Shown here: positions 24,178 to 37,471 of the stretch, in pieces
How positions within the stretch are numbered: position 1 is the stretch's first letter
Layout: each line of letters starts with the position of its first letter
Origin: Mycobacterium sp. SMC-2
Lineage (GTDB): Bacteria; Actinomycetota; Actinomycetes; Mycobacteriales; Mycobacteriaceae
Assembly (NCBI RefSeq): GCF_025263485.1
Contig: NZ_CP079863.1
Span: 4,712,001 to 4,776,000 of the forward strand
Direction: 5' to 3'
DNA length: 64,000 nucleotides
Notes under the pieces: generated by a model
Databases searched by the model: none
Told to the model about the DNA's origin: nothing
What the model saw: only the letters and a program-made list of their open reading frames with translations
Translations under genes and position numbers: made by a program

Positions 24178-24762
24178 ATGGCAGTACATCTGACCCGCAT
24201 CTATACGCGAACCGGCGACGACGGCACGACGGGTTTGAGTGACTTCTCGCGGGTCTCGAAGAATGATCCCCGCCTGGTCGCCTACGCGGATTGCGACGAG
24301 GCCAACTCGGCGATCGGCGTCGCGATCGCCCTGGGTGAGCCCGACGAGGAGACCGCCGGCGTGCTGCGTCAGATCCAGAACGATCTGTTCGACGCCGGCG
24401 CGGACCTGTCGACCCCGGTGGTGGAAAACCCGCAGTATCCGCCGCTGCGGGTCACTCAGCCCTACATCGATCGGCTCGAGCGCTGGTGTGACAAATACAA
24501 TGAGAACCTGCCCGCGCTGAATTCCTTTGTGCTGCCAGGTGGTTCGCCGCTATCGGCGCTGCTGCACGTCGCCCGCACGATCGTCCGTCGAGCGGAACGC
24601 TCGGCATGGGCGGCGGTCGATGCCGCACCGCAGCAGGTAAACGCCCTTCCGGCGAAATACCTGAACCGCCTCTCGGATCTGCTCTTCATCCTGGCTCGCG
24701 CGGCCAATCCCGGCGGCGACGTGCTCTGGAAGCCCGCCGGCGGAGCACCAAGTGCGAGTTAA
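24178..24762 (+). CDS. Cob(I)alamin adenosyltransferase, PduO type
   Basis: 194-aa ATP:cob(I)alamin adenosyltransferase that makes coenzyme B12, needed by methylmalonyl-CoA mutase. Family motifs are TRTGDDGTTGL near the N-terminus (ATP binding), DECNSAIG-type YADCDEANSAIG, and VRRAERSAW with LNRLSDLLFILAR at the C-terminal end. The start is ATG 24178; the -10-like TACCGT ends 7 bases before it and there is no Shine-Dalgarno, so the mRNA may be leaderless. A TTG two codons upstream is less likely. M. tuberculosis Rv1314c, also called cobO there although it is not CobO-type. Confidence 0.92.
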   Translation: MAVHLTRIYTRTGDDGTTGLSDFSRVSKNDPRLVAYADCDEANSAIGVAIALGEPDEETAGVLRQIQNDLFDAGADLSTPVVENPQYPPLRVTQPYIDRLERWCDKYNENLPALNSFVLPGGSPLSALLHVARTIVRRAERSAWAAVDAAPQQVNALPAKYLNRLSDLLFILARAANPGGDVLWKPAGGAPSAS

Positions 24763-24777
24763 CTTGCGGCGCAAGGC

Positions 24778-25221
24778 CTAAACGCTGCGCCGACGAGCAC
24801 GCGGTGACGGGCGGGATTCCAGCCAGGACAGGAATGCCGTCAAAGCCCCCTTGTCCAGCGCGATCTCGTAACCGGTCCTGCGGTCCTGCGTCGTGTCGCG
24901 CAGTTCCACCACGACGATCTCGTCGGTCATGATGTCGAACTCGTCACCGCGCGGCGCCCGCCGGGCCACGATCTCCACTCCCCTGCGGCTGAGTCGACGG
25001 TCCGGCCACAGACGCAGGCTGGAGAGGCGGTAAAACGCGGCCTCACCGCCGCGGTAACGAATCACGCCGTGACGCCAGCCGTGACCGCCGACCGCGGGAA
25101 TGTCTCGCATGATCCCCGCGGTGCCGCCCTGGCGCAGTTTCCACAACCGATAGCTCAGCGCGACGACCGCGCCCGCTAGGACGACAACGAGCACGACCAT
25201 GCCGACCATGGGCGCGCTCAT
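24778..25221 (-). CDS. DUF2550 family membrane-anchored protein
   Basis: 147-aa conserved actinobacterial protein of unknown function. One N-terminal membrane helix (about 6-25, VGMVVLVVVLAGAVVALSY) is followed by a soluble PH-like domain with WRHGVIRYRGGEAAFYRL and a basic C-terminus. It lies 6 bases beyond the atpC stop on the same strand and probably belongs to the atp transcript. In M. tuberculosis it is Rv1312, in the same position. A role with ATP synthase is suggested only by position. Confidence 0.85.
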   Translation of the reverse strand: MSAPMVGMVVLVVVLAGAVVALSYRLWKLRQGGTAGIMRDIPAVGGHGWRHGVIRYRGGEAAFYRLSSLRLWPDRRLSRRGVEIVARRAPRGDEFDIMTDEIVVVELRDTTQDRRTGYEIALDKGALTAFLSWLESRPSPRARRRSV

Positions 25222-25227
25222 CGGCGG

Positions 25228-25593
25228 TTAGTCGATCGCGCCGACGGCGCGCAACCTTGCGCGCCCTCTGGCGGCGATACGCGGATCGTCCGACTCAGAA
25301 GCCTCTCTGGCGGCGCTCTCGTCGATCTCCGACTCGAATGCGGCGGACTCGGCGAGGATGGTCACCGCCTCCTCGGTGACCGACAGAAAACCGCCGTCCA
25401 CCGCGATCCGCAGATCGTCTTCGCCTTCCCGCTCGACACGCACCATCGCGTCGTCGACCAATTGCGCCACCAACGGGATGTGCCGCGGCAGGATACCGAT
25501 CTCGCCGACGGTGGTGCGGGTGAACAGAAACGTTGCCTCACCCGACCAGATCTTTCGATCGACCGCGACGATCTCAACGTTCAGTTCGGCCAT
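25228..25593 (-). CDS. atpC: ATP synthase epsilon subunit
   Basis: 121-aa central-stalk subunit of F1 that couples rotation and restrains ATP hydrolysis. It has the N-terminal beta-sandwich ([12 protein letters not shown], a conserved family motif) and a short C-terminal helical part ending [10 protein letters not shown]. The mycobacterial epsilon is shorter than in E. coli (about 139 aa), consistent with the length here. It is the last core subunit of the operon, 30 bases after atpD. Confidence 0.96.
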   Translation of the reverse strand: MAELNVEIVAVDRKIWSGEATFLFTRTTVGEIGILPRHIPLVAQLVDDAMVRVEREGEDDLRIAVDGGFLSVTEEAVTILAESAAFESEIDESAAREASESDDPRIAARGRARLRAVGAID

Positions 25594-25623
25594 GTCACAC
25601 CACCTTTCGACCCGTCGACGAGG

Positions 25624-27102
<1,479 letters not shown>

Positions 27103-28008
27103 CTAGCGCGCGTCGGCGAGCGCGTTTGCGCCACCGACGATTTCGCTAATCTCCTGGGTGATCTGGGCCTGCCGCTCGCGGTTCGCCATCAGCGTCAGGG
27201 CCTTGATCAGGTCGTCCGCGTTGTCGGTGGCCGACTTCATCGCCCGCTGGCGCGACGCAAGCTCCGATGCGGCGGATTCGAGCAGCGCTTCGTAGACGCG
27301 GGTGGTCAGGTATCGCGGCAGCAGCGACTCGAAAAGCGTTGTCGCATCCGGTTCGAACGAATACAGGGTGCGCACCTCTGGCGCCTCCTCGACGTACTCG
27401 ACGACCATGGGGGCGATCCGGTGGGCCACTGCGGCCTGAGACATCATCGACTTGAATTCCGAGTAGACGATGTGCAGTTCGTCGACGCCTTCGCCGTCCT
27501 CATCCTCGCCGCCGGCGCCCTTCATGAAGGTGTCGACCAAGACCGAAGCAATCTCCGCGGCGTTCTCGTACTTGGGCTGCTCGGAGAAGCCCGTCCACGA
27601 CTGGGTGATATCCCAGTTGCGGAAGCTGAAGTAGTTCTGCGCCTTGCGGCCAACCGTGTAGAGGACCGGCGTCTTACCTTCCTCCCTCAGCAGGGAGAAC
27701 AGCTCCTCGGAGCGCCGGAAGATGCTCGAGTTGTACGCACCGCACAAGCCACGGTCGGACGACACCACCACGACAGCAGCCCGTTTGGGTTCCTCACGCT
27801 CGACCAACAACGGATGATCGAGCGCGGCTTCGGCCGACAGGGTGGTGAGCATCGCGGTGAGCTGGAACGCATATGGCCGTGCGGACTCCAGCCGCGCCTG
27901 CGCCTTGCCGATGCGCGACGTGGCGATCATCTCCTGGGCCTTCGTGATCTTCTTGATCGACCCTGCCGATCGGATCCGGCCGCGTAATTCGCGAAGTGTG
28001 GCAGCCAT
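27103..28008 (-). CDS. atpG: ATP synthase gamma subunit
   Basis: 301-aa rotor shaft. N- and C-terminal coiled-coil helices ([40 protein letters not shown]) flank a Rossmann-like domain. An acidic insert ([13 protein letters not shown], about residues 165-178) is the mycobacterium-specific gamma loop that helps block ATP hydrolysis and has been proposed as a drug target. The start is ATG 28008, 6 bases after the atpA stop. Confidence 0.96.
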   Translation of the reverse strand: MAATLRELRGRIRSAGSIKKITKAQEMIATSRIGKAQARLESARPYAFQLTAMLTTLSAEAALDHPLLVEREEPKRAAVVVVSSDRGLCGAYNSSIFRRSEELFSLLREEGKTPVLYTVGRKAQNYFSFRNWDITQSWTGFSEQPKYENAAEIASVLVDTFMKGAGGEDEDGEGVDELHIVYSEFKSMMSQAAVAHRIAPMVVEYVEEAPEVRTLYSFEPDATTLFESLLPRYLTTRVYEALLESAASELASRQRAMKSATDNADDLIKALTLMANRERQAQITQEISEIVGGANALADAR

Positions 28009-28014
28009 TGGTTG

Positions 28015-29679
<1,665 letters not shown>

Positions 29680-29749
29680 GGCTTTTCGTCTTCCTACTTG
29701 ATCTTCGTATCGCGTGTGTTGGAAAGGGTTTGTGGTGAGTGGTTGGTGG

Positions 29750-31090
29750 TCAGTCCGGCAACTGGGCCCGGGCCGCGGTCAGACGGGACGCGAGCGTCCC
29801 GTCGATCACTTCGTCGGACACGGCAATGAGCAGCCCGCCCAACAGTTCGGTGTCGACCTGCAGCTGCACCGCCACCGGGTGACCGTAGATGCGGGTGAGC
29901 ACTTCGGTGAGGCGGGTCCGCTGGGCATCGCTCAGCTCGGCCGCCGCCCCGACCTGCGCGACGACTTCGCCACGGCGCGCCACCGCAACCTCGGCCAAGA
30001 ACTGAACGGCCACCTCGGCCGGCTGGCCTCTGAGCAGCTCGACGGTCTGGGTCAGCAGGGACTGCACAATCGGTTCGACTCTGCCGCTCGCGCTGTCCAG
30101 TACCTTGCGCAGCAAGTTAACTCGGCCCTCGACCGGAACGGCGTAGTCGCCCAGCAGGATCGCGAGCCGCGGCTGCGCGTCGAGGATGCGGGAGAACCGG
30201 AACAGCTGTTCTTCGACCTCGTCGACCTTGTTCTCACGCTCGGCGACCTCGAGCAGCGCCTGCCGCGATATGTGCTCGATGGCGTCGATCAGGTCGGAGT
30301 TGGCCGACCACCGCTCCGACACCGCGAACCGCAGCACGTCGAGTGTGGTGTCGCCGACCTTGCCCGCGAGCAACCGCTCGAGCAATCGGACCCTGGGGGC
30401 CCCGTCCTCGGCCGGAACGGTGAGATACCGGGTAACCACGATCTCGCGGTCCAGCATCTGGGCCACCGCCACCAGTTCACTGGAGAGCGTGGAAAGGCCC
30501 TTGTTGTCAAGGTCTTTCGCGATGGTGTTGAACCGTTCCGACAGGTTGGTCAGCGCAGCGCGGCTCGACGAGCGCATCTTTGTCATCACTGGGTACTGGA
30601 CTTCAGCGGACGCCGGTGCCATCGCCTCGAGATCATCGAGGAACCGGTCGACGGTCGCCGACTGCTGGGCGGGGTCGGCGACGTAGTTGCGGACCAACTC
30701 GCCAGCCTGGCGCACCGCCTCGTGACCGAGTTCCAGGCGAAGCTGACGGGTCAGCTGGGTGCGCAGCAGTTCGACCTGGCGGCCGCCCTGCGAATTGATG
30801 CGTTCCTCCTCGACCCCCGCCTGCATCCCCAGTTGCTCGGTGATGCGTTTCGCGTCCGCCTCCGCTTCTGCGACAACCCGTTTCGACTCCGCCTTGGCGG
30901 CTTCCACGGCCTTGCTGTGAGCCGCGGTCGACTCGGTCAACCGATCGGCCGCCGCGGACGCGTCCTTGAGCTGTTGGCGCACCGCCTCTTGGCGCGCCGC
31001 CATCAGACGACGCACGGGCGGCACCACGTAACGCACCACCAGGAAAACGATGGCCGCGAAGCCCACCAACTGGCCGATGAATGTCGACAT
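29750..31090 (-). CDS. atpFH: ATP synthase b-delta fusion subunit
   Basis: 446-aa fusion special to mycobacteria. An N-terminal b-type part has one membrane helix (about 8-26, [13 protein letters not shown]) and a long coiled coil (about 30-170). A C-terminal delta domain (about 270-446) includes [20 protein letters not shown] and ends [13 protein letters not shown]. The extra segment of about 110 residues between them is the known mycobacterial insertion. It pairs with the separate b subunit to form the peripheral stalk. Often annotated atpH. It starts 6 bases after the atpF stop. Confidence 0.94.
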   Translation of the reverse strand: MSTFIGQLVGFAAIVFLVVRYVVPPVRRLMAARQEAVRQQLKDASAAADRLTESTAAHSKAVEAAKAESKRVVAEAEADAKRITEQLGMQAGVEEERINSQGGRQVELLRTQLTRQLRLELGHEAVRQAGELVRNYVADPAQQSATVDRFLDDLEAMAPASAEVQYPVMTKMRSSSRAALTNLSERFNTIAKDLDNKGLSTLSSELVAVAQMLDREIVVTRYLTVPAEDGAPRVRLLERLLAGKVGDTTLDVLRFAVSERWSANSDLIDAIEHISRQALLEVAERENKVDEVEEQLFRFSRILDAQPRLAILLGDYAVPVEGRVNLLRKVLDSASGRVEPIVQSLLTQTVELLRGQPAEVAVQFLAEVAVARRGEVVAQVGAAAELSDAQRTRLTEVLTRIYGHPVAVQLQVDTELLGGLLIAVSDEVIDGTLASRLTAARAQLPD

Positions 31091-31096
31091 GCGTGA

Positions 31097-31633
31097 TTAC
31101 CGTCCGGATGTCTTGGTTGCTGATGTGGTCGCGGTGACGGGGGCGACGTCCACGCCGAGGATTCGACTGGCCAACGTCGCCGACATGGACGCCACGTTGG
31201 CACGCAGATCCAGCTCCACGGCGTCCCTTTCCCGCTTCAATTGCTCGGCGGCCATTTGCAACGTCGACATCACCTGTTGCTCGGCTCGGGCGCGCGCGTC
31301 TTCCACAACCTTACGGCCCTCCGCCCGAGCGTTGTCGCGCAGCGACGACGCCTTCACCCGGGCTTCCGTCATAGCTTCTTCGTAGTCGGCCTCGGCGGCC
31401 TCGAACTGCTCGCCGGCCTTCTTGTTGTCGGCAACCGTCTTGGCGACCATGGCGTCACGCTCGCGCAACACCCGCATGACGGGCGGCACGACGAACGTGC
31501 CGATGACGGCCAGCACGATCAAAAAGATCGCCAGCACGAAGAAGAAAGTGCCGTTCGGGACGAGGAAGTTGTTGCCTCCCTCGGCCACCACCTGGCTGGA
31601 CGCCAGAAAGCTCAGGCTCGCGTCACCCATCAC
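31097..31633 (-). CDS. atpF: ATP synthase b subunit
   Basis: 178-aa peripheral stalk subunit. One membrane helix (about 28-48, [20 protein letters not shown]) is followed by a long charged coiled coil (about 60-150). The C-terminal tail is Ala/Thr-rich ([16 protein letters not shown]). It follows atpE by 6 bases and precedes the b-delta fusion; the two different b-type chains form a heterodimer. Confidence 0.95.
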   Translation of the reverse strand: MMGDASLSFLASSQVVAEGGNNFLVPNGTFFFVLAIFLIVLAVIGTFVVPPVMRVLRERDAMVAKTVADNKKAGEQFEAAEADYEEAMTEARVKASSLRDNARAEGRKVVEDARARAEQQVMSTLQMAAEQLKRERDAVELDLRANVASMSATLASRILGVDVAPVTATTSATKTSGR

Positions 31634-31639
31634 AGCGAG

Positions 31640-31951
<312 letters not shown>

Positions 31952-31972
31952 TCAAAGCAATTCATGGTGGTC

Positions 31973-32728
31973 TCAGTCGTGATGTTCCTCGATCTCCATG
32001 GCTTGGCTGAAGTAGAGGATGGTCAGGATCGAGAAGATGAAGGCCTGAATCGCCCCGACGAACAGATCGAAGGCCTTCCAGATGGCGTTGGGTGCCCACA
32101 TGATGTACGGCGGGAAGAGCGCGATCAGCGCGACCAGGATGCCGCCGGCGAAGATGTTCCCGAAAAGTCGGAGCGACAACGAGATCGGCTTGGCCAGCTC
32201 TTCCACCAGGTTGATCGGCGCCAGGAACGCCACGTGCCCCTTGAGCACGGCGAGCGGGTGTCCGACGATCCCGCGGCGCCAGATGCCCGCCACGTGATAG
32301 CAGACGAACACGAAGAGAGCCAACGCCAAGACGTAGTTGATGTCCGCGGCCGCCGACTTCAGAAGCTCGGTGGTGTGCCCGGACGCGTCGGTGTACTGCA
32401 GCGGAAGCACCGACAGCCAGTTGGAGATCAGGATGAACACGAAGATGGTGACGGCCAGCGGCAGTACGAACGGCGCTATCCGCATGCCGACCGCGCTCTC
32501 GATCTGATCGCGCATCTGGACGGTGATGGCCTCCCAGAACAACTGAACGCCGCTGGGGACCCCGGTGGAGGTGATCTTCGCGCGCAGGAAGAAGGCCAGC
32601 GCGAGCACGATCACCGCGGCGATCGCGGTGGACAGGATGGTGTCCGTGTTAACGGTCATCCCGAGCCACGTGGCGTGCGCGTGCTCGCCGACCTCGATGG
32701 CGGCGGCGAGGAACGTCGTTTCAGTCAT
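31973..32728 (-). CDS. atpB: ATP synthase a subunit
   Basis: 251-aa membrane subunit forming the proton half-channels. About six membrane helices are visible. The essential Arg is in the segment [14 protein letters not shown], and the last helix contains [18 protein letters not shown]. The start at 32728 overlaps the atpI stop by 8 bases, indicating translational coupling. A 78-bp gap with a hairpin separates it from atpE. Confidence 0.96.
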   Translation of the reverse strand: MTETTFLAAAIEVGEHAHATWLGMTVNTDTILSTAIAAVIVLALAFFLRAKITSTGVPSGVQLFWEAITVQMRDQIESAVGMRIAPFVLPLAVTIFVFILISNWLSVLPLQYTDASGHTTELLKSAAADINYVLALALFVFVCYHVAGIWRRGIVGHPLAVLKGHVAFLAPINLVEELAKPISLSLRLFGNIFAGGILVALIALFPPYIMWAPNAIWKAFDLFVGAIQAFIFSILTILYFSQAMEIEEHHD

Positions 32729-33221
32729 CGCTGCTGCTTCTTCCTTCCGTTCCTTCCGATCCCGCGCTCACGCCACCTCCGGAACCGTCCGAGGGATGGG
32801 CCTCGGCCCAGTCACCGGCACGCAGCTTCTTCCACACCGGAAGCGCCGTCGATGCCACCAGCAGGATCTGGAATAGCGCCAGTCCGAACACGACACCCAG
32901 CCCGGCGGGCCGGAAGATGTAGGCAATGATCAGCCCGATGACCGTGATGATGGCCAGCCGGGTGGCTGAATTCAGCGCCATCGCGCTTTTCAGCGGGTGG
33001 TCTTTGGCGGTGATCGACGCGACCGAACGACGCACCAGAAGGGCGTTGAGCAAACCGAGCAGCAACCCGATGCCGAAGAACACCCCGACCATCGGGTGAC
33101 CGGCCAGGCCGGCAACGACGACCGCCACCGCGGTAACGGCAATGCTGAGGACGAACAGGCGGACCGGGCGAAAAGCAACAGAGGGAAACACCAACGGCGC
33201 GTCCTGCGCTGGTGTCGTCAC
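32721..33221 (-). CDS. atpI: AtpI-like membrane protein, first gene of the atp operon
   Basis: 166-aa protein with four membrane helices (about 22-40, 44-62, 85-105, 110-130) and a Ser/Gly/Glu-rich soluble tail. In other bacteria AtpI assists c-ring assembly or cation transport for the ATP synthase. The sequence is poorly conserved, and position (Rv1303) is the strongest evidence. The GTG start at 33221 is the first of the operon; the atp promoter should lie in the 219 bp upstream. It overlaps atpB by 8 bases. Confidence 0.85.
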   Translation of the reverse strand: MTTPAQDAPLVFPSVAFRPVRLFVLSIAVTAVAVVVAGLAGHPMVGVFFGIGLLLGLLNALLVRRSVASITAKDHPLKSAMALNSATRLAIITVIGLIIAYIFRPAGLGVVFGLALFQILLVASTALPVWKKLRAGDWAEAHPSDGSGGGVSAGSEGTEGRSSSDD

Positions 33222-33440
33222 TGCAGCACCTCAATCCCAAGTTGTTGGAGCGGGAGTCCCCCGACCGACTGATCGGTGGCCCGCCGAGCGTATCGCACGT
33301 CACAGGGGATTCGCCCAAGGGGTATCTCCCGACGCGAGTCCTCAACCGACCCGATCGGAACTGCGTCCGATGGACCGGCAAATTGTGCGGCTTTTTGGGG
33401 CTCTACCTGCACCGTACCACAACGTAGGGCCCAACTACTA
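33222..33440 (-). promoter_or_regulatory. Presumed atp operon promoter region
   Basis: 219 bp between the wecA stop and atpI, the largest gap in the wecA-atpC run. It should hold the atp promoter. On the minus strand, GATACGCT near 33290 contains a TANNNT -10 (TACGCT), but no good -35 sits at 17-18 bases, so I cannot place the promoter confidently. No hairpin with a T-run was found after wecA. Confidence 0.4.
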
Positions 33441-34673
33441 CTAGCTGTCGTAGTCCTCATCGTCGTACTCATCTCGCCGGCGCATGAGCGGGATGGCCGT
33501 CGCGACGCCGGCGACCAGAATGGCGCCCAGCATCACCGCGGCGGTGTCGCGGGGATTGAAGAAAATCGTGCTGGCCGCACCGAACGCGACAATGCCCACC
33601 CAGAGGTAGATCAGCAACACCACCCGGCGATGGGAATGACCGATCTGCAGCAACCGGTGGTGCAGGTGCATCTTGTCGGGGCTGAACGCGCTGCGGCCCG
33701 CGCGGGTGCGGCGCACGATCGCCAACAGCAAATCGAGCATCGGCACGAACATGACCGCGACGACCAGCAGGAACGGCGACAGCAGGGCGAACACGTCGCG
33801 CGCACCATAGGCGTTCTGCGAGACGGGGCCGGCGGCGGTGGTGGAGGCCGCGGCGAGCATCAACCCGATCAGCATGGAGCCCGAATCACCCATGAAGATC
33901 TTGGCGCGGTGGAAGTTGTGCGGCAGGAAGCCCAGACAGGCCCCGGCGAGCACCACGGAGATCACGGCGGGCGGATAGAAGAGGACATCGCCGCCGTGGT
34001 CGCGCAGCAGGCCGACCGAGAACATGCAGATCGCCAGCGCGGTGATCAGTCCGAGGCCGGCAGCCAGTCCGTCGAGGCCGTCGACGAAGTTCATGGCGTT
34101 CACGATGGACACCGTCAGCGCCAGCGTGAGCAGGATCGACGACGCTTGGTCCAGCACGATGGTGCCGACACCGCCGATCGGGATGTAGAGCACGCTCCAG
34201 GCCACGCCCATGGTGACCAGCACGCTGGCCGCGGTGATCTGGCCGGCGAACTTCGTCAGGGCGTCCAGCCCCCAACGATCGTCGATGAGGCCGATGCCCA
34301 TGATCACCGCGCCGGCCACCAGCACCGCGGGCATACCCGTCGAATAGACGAAGCCGCGGGTGAGCGCCGGAAGCTGGGAAGCCAGGAAGACGGCCGAGAC
34401 GACGCCGAGAAACATCGCCAGACCGCCCATGCGCGGGGTCGGGGTCACGTGGACGTCGCGTTCCCGCGGATAGGCGACCGCGCCCAACCGGGTGGCGAGC
34501 ACGCGCACGGGTCCGGTCGCGAAGTAGGTGATGATCGCCGCGGTCAGTCCCACGAGTGCAAGCTCGCGCAGTGGGACACCGGCGCCACGGTCGGACAGGG
34601 CGAGCAAACCACTTGCGAGGTTGGCTACGCCGGCGGCCGGGTCGCTGGACACGTCGAGACCGTACTGCACCAA
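33441..34673 (-). CDS. wecA: Decaprenyl-phosphate GlcNAc-1-phosphate transferase WecA
   Basis: 410-aa polytopic membrane enzyme (about 11 helices) that loads GlcNAc-1-phosphate onto decaprenyl phosphate. This is the first step of the linker joining arabinogalactan to peptidoglycan, which makes it essential in mycobacteria. Family motifs are the DD pair in GIGLIDDRWGLD, NAMNFVDGLDGLAAG, FMGDSGSM and the HLHHRLLQIGHSHR loop. The acidic C-terminal tail (RRRDEYDDEDYDS) is cytoplasmic. M. tuberculosis Rv1302 (rfe/wecA). It lies 25 bases after sua5 on the same strand. Confidence 0.95.
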   Translation of the reverse strand: MVQYGLDVSSDPAAGVANLASGLLALSDRGAGVPLRELALVGLTAAIITYFATGPVRVLATRLGAVAYPRERDVHVTPTPRMGGLAMFLGVVSAVFLASQLPALTRGFVYSTGMPAVLVAGAVIMGIGLIDDRWGLDALTKFAGQITAASVLVTMGVAWSVLYIPIGGVGTIVLDQASSILLTLALTVSIVNAMNFVDGLDGLAAGLGLITALAICMFSVGLLRDHGGDVLFYPPAVISVVLAGACLGFLPHNFHRAKIFMGDSGSMLIGLMLAAASTTAAGPVSQNAYGARDVFALLSPFLLVVAVMFVPMLDLLLAIVRRTRAGRSAFSPDKMHLHHRLLQIGHSHRRVVLLIYLWVGIVAFGAASTIFFNPRDTAAVMLGAILVAGVATAIPLMRRRDEYDDEDYDS

Positions 34674-34698
34674 CCTGGCAACCAGAGAACCGCTCCGG

Positions 34699-35358
34699 TT
34701 AGGCCTGGGCGGTCAGGCTTTCGGGCTCCACCCCGAGCACCTCGGCGATCCGCTCGGCGCTCACCGGACCGGGTCGCAGGATGTGCGGGGCGGCGCCGGT
34801 CAGGTCGACGATCGTGGAGGCGGCCTGCTGCTGGGCCGTCCCCGCGTCGAGATAGACGTCGACGAGCTCGCCGAATTGATTTCGGGCCTCGTTGGCGCCC
34901 ACCGCCGGCGCACGGCCGGAGACGTTCGCGCTGGATACCGCCATGGGCCCCACTTCTCGCAACAGCTCGATGGCCACCGGGTGCAGCGGCATCCGCAGCA
35001 TAACGGTGCCCCGGGCGTCGCCGAGGTCCCATTGCAGCGACGGCGCCTGCGGCACCACCAGACTCAGTGCTCCCGGCCAGAACGCGCGAATCAGGTCGCG
35101 GGCCCCGCCCGGCATCGTGTAGACGAGTCCCTCGATGGTGTGCCAGGAGCCGACCAGCACGCCGACCGGCATGTCCCGGCCCCGCCCCTTCGCCGAGAGC
35201 AGGGCGGCCACCGCGGCGCTGTTGAAGGCGTCGGCGCCGATGCCGTAGACGGTGTCCGTCGGCATGACGACCAGTCGGCCACCCTTGAGCGCGCCTGCCG
35301 CCGAGGCGATTCCGCGCGAACGCTGGCCGGGGTCGGCGCAGTCGAAGACTTCAGTCAA
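34699..35358 (-). CDS. sua5: L-threonylcarbamoyladenylate synthase (Sua5/YrdC)
   Basis: 219-aa enzyme making threonylcarbamoyl-AMP from Thr, bicarbonate and ATP for the t6A37 modification of ANN-decoding tRNAs. The YrdC fold is shown by MPTDTVYGIGADA near 32, SAKGRGRDMPVGVLV near 55, RMPLHPVAIELL and MAVSSANVSGRAP. The length fits the short YrdC-like form without a Sua5 C-terminal domain. The start overlaps the prmC stop by 8 bases, so the two are coupled. Confidence 0.93.
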   Translation of the reverse strand: MTEVFDCADPGQRSRGIASAAGALKGGRLVVMPTDTVYGIGADAFNSAAVAALLSAKGRGRDMPVGVLVGSWHTIEGLVYTMPGGARDLIRAFWPGALSLVVPQAPSLQWDLGDARGTVMLRMPLHPVAIELLREVGPMAVSSANVSGRAPAVGANEARNQFGELVDVYLDAGTAQQQAASTIVDLTGAAPHILRPGPVSAERIAEVLGVEPESLTAQA

Positions 35359-36298
35359 TTGCGCCGCCTTCCCCCGCTAGCGGGTGGGGGTACCTCCCAG
35401 TTGTGGGGCGTGCCCCCACCCCATCGCTCCGCTCTGCATCGTCGCGACGCGACTCACCGGCGCCGCCCTTTCGGGCGGTGACAAATCTCGGCCGGCCGGC
35501 CAGGTCCTGGTGGGCCGCGACCTCGTCGAAAAGCCCCGTCTTGCAGACCAGTTCGGCGGTCTTCGACGAGGTCGTGTCGTCATGTTCGACGGCGAAGATG
35601 CCGCCCGGGCGCAGCCAGCGCCCGGCCAGCTCGACGACGGAGGCGATCACCGCCATCCCGTCTGGTCCGCCGAACACCGCGCGGTGTGGATCATATTGGG
35701 CGACTTCAGGTTCCACGACGGTTGCGTCGGGGACATAGGGCGGATTGGCGACCACCACGTCGACACCGCCGTCCAGTTCGGGCAGCAGGCCGGGCGCGGT
35801 GACGTCGGCCTGCATGAGCTCGACCGCAGTGCCCGCCGCGTTGCGGCGCGCGTAGTCGAGGGCCGCCCCGGAGTCATCGACGGCGATGATTCGCGCTGTG
35901 GGGTGCCGATGGGCCAGCGCCACGGCCAATGCGCCGGATCCGGTACACAGGTCGACGATGACCGGCCGGCCCGGGAGGCGCTGTTCGGTGACCCACGCGA
36001 AAAGGGCTTCGGTTTCCGGGCGCGGTATGAAGACGCCGGGGCCGACGTGCAGTATCAGCGGTCCGAATGCGGCCGTGCCGGTGAGATGCTGCAACGGCAC
36101 CCGCCGGGAACGCGCGGCCACGACGTCGCGGTAACGGCCGAAGAAGTCGTCCCCGGGCGACTCGAGCATGGCCAGCCGGCTGCGCTCGGTGCCCGTGAGG
36201 TGTGCAGCCAGCTCCTCGGCATCCCAACGCGCAGAGCCGATCCCCGCTTCGGCGAGCGTCGCCGCAGCGTAGTCGATCGCGCGCCGCAAGACGTTCAT
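35351..36298 (-). CDS. prmC: Release factor glutamine methyltransferase PrmC (HemK)
   Basis: 315-aa SAM-dependent enzyme that methylates the Gln of the GGQ motif in release factors. The SAM site reads [15 protein letters not shown] and the catalytic NPPY is in [10 protein letters not shown]. It sits directly after prfA, its substrate, and overlaps it as ATGA. The last 35 or so residues (after [11 protein letters not shown]) are Arg/Asp/Gly-rich and encoded by a GC-rich inverted repeat that resembles extragenic repeat DNA, so the functional domain probably ends near residue 280. M. tuberculosis Rv1300. Confidence 0.93.
   Translation of the reverse strand: MNVLRRAIDYAAATLAEAGIGSARWDAEELAAHLTGTERSRLAMLESPGDDFFGRYRDVVAARSRRVPLQHLTGTAAFGPLILHVGPGVFIPRPETEALFAWVTEQRLPGRPVIVDLCTGSGALAVALAHRHPTARIIAVDDSGAALDYARRNAAGTAVELMQADVTAPGLLPELDGGVDVVVANPPYVPDATVVEPEVAQYDPHRAVFGGPDGMAVIASVVELAGRWLRPGGIFAVEHDDTTSSKTAELVCKTGLFDEVAAHQDLAGRPRFVTARKGGAGESRRDDAERSDGVGARPTTGRYPHPLAGEGGAID
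35385..35455 (-). repeat. GC-rich dispersed repeat inside the prmC 3' end
   Basis: Inverted arms GGTGGGGGTAC and GTGCCCCCACC flank CTCCCAGTTGTGGGGC, followed by a CGCTCCGC..GCATCGTCGCGACG block. A related CGACGATGC..GGTGGGGGCAC block lies at about 24075-24100 in non-coding DNA. Its presence explains the odd C-terminal tail of PrmC. The boundaries are approximate. Confidence 0.45.
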
Positions 36299-37368
36299 GC
36301 CTGTTGCAGCCGGGACTGTTTGTCAGCGGCACTCAAGGCGTCGAACATCGCGTCCAGGTCGCCGTCGAGTACCTGATCGAGATTGTGCGCCTTGTAACCG
36401 ATCCGGTGGTCGGTGATCCGGTTCTCCGGGAAGTTGTAGGTACGGATCCGTTCGCTGCGGTCCACGGTCCGGATCTGGCTGGCCCGATCGGCCGACGCGT
36501 CGGCCAGCGCCTGCTCTTCGGCCAGTGCCTGCAGGCGGGCGGCCAGCACCTGCAGCGCGCGCGTCTTGTTCTGCAACTGCGAGCGTTCGTTCTGACAGGT
36601 GACCACGATCCCGGTGGGCAGATGCGTGATCCGCACCGCGGAGTCGGTCGTATTCACCCCCTGCCCACCCTTGCCGGACGAGCGGTACACGTCGATGCGC
36701 AGATCCGACTCGTCGATCTGCACCTCGCCCACTTCCTCGGGTTCGGGATAGACCAGTACGCCCGCCGCCGAAGTGTGCACTCGGCCTTGGGATTCCGTCA
36801 CCGGGACGCGCTGCACCCGGTGCACCCCGCCCTCGAACTTCATTCGCGACCACACCCCGTCGGCGGAGTCGCCCTTGCTCGCGATGCTGAGCGTCGCGTC
36901 CTTGTAGCCGCCGAGGTCGGACGTGGTCTCGTCCAGTACGGTCACGTTCCAGCCGCGCCGCTCGGCATAGCGGATGTACATCCTGGCCAGGTCGGCCGCG
37001 AACAATGCCGATTCCTCGCCACCCTCACCGGATTTGACTTCCAGCACGATGTCGTCGGCGTCATGCGGATCGCGGGGCGCCAGCATGTCGGTCAGTTGGG
37101 TGTCCAATTCGGCCACCCGCGACTGCAGTTCGGTCACCTCGTCGGCGAACGAGTCGTCGTCGGCGGCCAGTTCCCGCGCGGTCTCCAGGTCGCCGCGCGC
37201 CGACTCCAACTTGCGATAGGTGGCAACGATCGGGGCCAATCGGGCAAATCGGCGGCCGGCTTTGCGCGCCTCGGCCGGATTGCTGTGCAAGTCGGGATCC
37301 GACAGCCGTTGCTCGAGTTCGGCGTGTTCGGCCAGCAGCACATCAATCGTCTGCACGGGCTGCGTCAT
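36295..37368 (-). CDS. prfA: Peptide chain release factor 1
   Basis: 357-aa RF1 that reads UAA and UAG. The anticodon-like tripeptide PVT is in [12 protein letters not shown] and the catalytic GGQ in [20 protein letters not shown]. The start ATG 37368 has AGGAGGTG 8 bases upstream. An in-frame GTG at 37377 lies inside that ribosome site and is rejected. It follows rpmE after an intercistronic hairpin and overlaps prmC. Confidence 0.97.
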   Translation of the reverse strand: MTQPVQTIDVLLAEHAELEQRLSDPDLHSNPAEARKAGRRFARLAPIVATYRKLESARGDLETARELAADDDSFADEVTELQSRVAELDTQLTDMLAPRDPHDADDIVLEVKSGEGGEESALFAADLARMYIRYAERRGWNVTVLDETTSDLGGYKDATLSIASKGDSADGVWSRMKFEGGVHRVQRVPVTESQGRVHTSAAGVLVYPEPEEVGEVQIDESDLRIDVYRSSGKGGQGVNTTDSAVRITHLPTGIVVTCQNERSQLQNKTRALQVLAARLQALAEEQALADASADRASQIRTVDRSERIRTYNFPENRITDHRIGYKAHNLDQVLDGDLDAMFDALSAADKQSRLQQA

Positions 37369-37421
37369 GTGTGTCACCTCCTGCCCCGTTCGGCCCCCGA
37401 GTCATTGCCTGCAAACGCAAA

Positions 37422-37463
37422 CCGACGCCCGGCCTGTGCTGTCTCGCACAGTTCGGGCGTCGG
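37422..37463 (-). terminator. Long hairpin between rpmE and prfA
   Basis: Perfect outer stem CCGACGCCCG / CGGGCGTCGG (10 bp) and inner stem CTGTGC / GCACAG, starting 9 bases after the rpmE stop. On the minus strand it is followed by TTTGCGTTTGC, only weakly U-rich. It may be a partial terminator that lowers prfA expression relative to rpmE, or an RNA-processing site. Confidence 0.6.
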
Positions 37464-37471
37464 CAACGCAG

